Source: Taenia hydatigena (Eukaryota > Platyhelminthes > Cestoda > Cyclophyllidea > Taeniidae). From it: a stretch of 64,000 bases of DNA. The notes under the pieces were generated by a model. It had not been told where the DNA came from. It made no database searches and saw only the letters and a list, made by a program, of their open reading frames with translations. The stretch spans positions 1 to 64,000 of the forward strand of contig JADWOT020000356.1 of assembly GCA_036345935.2 (NCBI GenBank). The letters are read 5' to 3'. The translations under genes were made by a program, and so were the position numbers. Shown piece after piece: positions 62,901 to 64,000 of the stretch (its first letter is position 1; each line of letters begins with the position of its first letter).

Positions 62901-64000
62901 AGAGAAGCCATATGTTGCAGACTAACTACAAATAAAGATAGCTCAAACCATTGTTATGCGCTCGAAAACCAAATCGATTGCAAAAAATCAATGTTTTGTA
63001 AATTGCAAACAGTAACGGGAAACACATCTAAGAATGGACGTAAGCTACTAAATAAACCTCACACATATGGACTGACGCTATTAAATGTGAATACTCCTTA
63101 GGGCTGCATGCAAACTGCGCTTCTGCTGCAGTCTATGAGATTGTTTTGTAATTGAGAAACAAGTACTGTTAAAAAACAAGAGAAACTCAAAGAGCACAGA
63201 ACAAAGGATAGATAAATGCTATTTTTTGTAGGAAATTTTGGATGAAGGGACGTGTCGTTAGCTACTCAAATAAAATCTTCTTTCCCTTACTTACTCTATA
63301 TATACATGTTCACAGACCAAGTGGAAGAATAGGAGCATGCATTTCGCTAGGACCAACCTTCGAGTCATCTGGATGGTAATCAAGGGTAGCTGAAAGCTAA
63401 GTGTTCCTAAACAACGGTGGAACTCCGGTCAATCACACACACACACACACACCTCTGTTGAAGCTCTGCCTACCACATCCACACGCACGCACGCCGTGCA
63501 ATGGACAGGCGCGTTGAACAGGCTGTCGCACTGCAAAGCGTAGTCTTCGGCCCAGGTCCGCTGCTAAGAACATCATAACTCCTCGCTATCTGCGAACTAC
63601 AAATTCAATTGTCATGTTCACCACTGGAGTCTCAGTCGAGCGTAAAGACCACTTTTTTGCTGCCCATATACTGACAAAGGAACACATCCAATTGTTCTCA
63701 ACTCTACTGCACTTTTTATCAATCACGATGTTCCCTATCCCAGTTATTCCGTCTAGATGTCAAACGAAGTGACGCAGTTCAAAAGTGGATAGGAATTCTC
63801 ACTGTAGATGTGAGTTTCCTAAGGAGGGCTTACAAAATGCAGTTCTGCCGCTACAGTTTTCGATTATGCAGAGGTGCATGGTTATTCGTACAATAATGAA
63901 GCGGTTGGCTGTGCAACTCTACAATCAGTAAGGAATTAACTTCAAACAGGAGAGGCATTCTACTAAAGACCAACAATGAACAGACTGAACAAATTGGCTA
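59971..64000. other. Terminal stretch without a convincing gene
   Basis: Nothing with a domain is recognised. A plus-strand ATG frame of 89 codons (62832-63101) is Cys-containing and a possible short protein, but a frame of this length is expected by chance. A minus-strand frame at 60140-60427 has a hydrophobic segment followed by GTATGT-like donors, with no extension found. A CA microsatellite lies at 63434-63452. Confidence 0.4.
63434..63452 (+). repeat. CA dinucleotide microsatellite
   Basis: About nine uninterrupted CA units are directly visible. They are followed by CT-rich sequence and a short CACACGCACGCACG tract near 63480. Confidence 0.85.

Overview
The window looks like a gene-poor stretch of a flatworm nuclear genome, most likely a cestode and probably taeniid-like. 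The evidence is short GT-AG introns, moderate AT-richness, many dispersed non-coding repeats, and a minus-strand gene with a signal-peptide exon, a fibronectin type III (Fn3) exon and a GPI-like hydrophobic tail. That layout recalls the taeniid oncosphere antigens of the EG95/45W type. I saw no bacterial operons, tRNA or rRNA genes, CRISPR arrays, or recognisable reverse transcriptase or transposase.

Three spliced genes can be reconstructed, all on the minus strand, with splice sites whose phases agree. (1) At 18851-20034, five exons encode a 247-codon protein with three C2H2 zinc fingers; finger 2 is interrupted by an in-frame TAA. (2) At 27946-29683, three exons encode a 349-codon protein: signal peptide, Fn3 domain, nine 18-residue Thr/Ser-rich mucin-like repeats and a hydrophobic C-terminus. 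It has an in-frame TAG just inside the Fn3 exon and an AATAAA about 190 bases after the stop. (3) At 58726-59970, three phase-0 exons give an uninterrupted 291-residue protein with an N-terminal membrane anchor and no family I recognise.

Layout: 1-1605, no gene. 1606-7063 and 7065 to about 12914, a tandem duplication of a roughly 5.5 kb unit whose copies meet at a single N (7064). 12.9-18.8 kb, no convincing gene, with one short duplicated segment near 18.3/18.6 kb. 18.85-20.03 kb, the zinc-finger gene. 20-28 kb, mostly non-coding with weak exon-like segments near 24.1-24.7 and 26.4 kb. 27.9-29.7 kb, the Fn3-mucin gene. 29.7-40 kb, non-coding and rich in CCATCC-like simple sequence. 40.05-44.35 kb, three diverged copies of a roughly 0.7 kb repeat, one inverted. 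46.5-51.7 kb, four same-strand copies of another repeat. 51.7-58.7 kb, non-coding with a diverged duplicated segment. 58.7-60 kb, the 291-residue protein. 60-64 kb, nothing convincing.

The three genes show no evident functional link. The most unusual facts are the Fn3-mucin-GPI architecture, and that two otherwise well-formed genes each carry one premature stop that a single C-to-T change in a Gln codon would explain.
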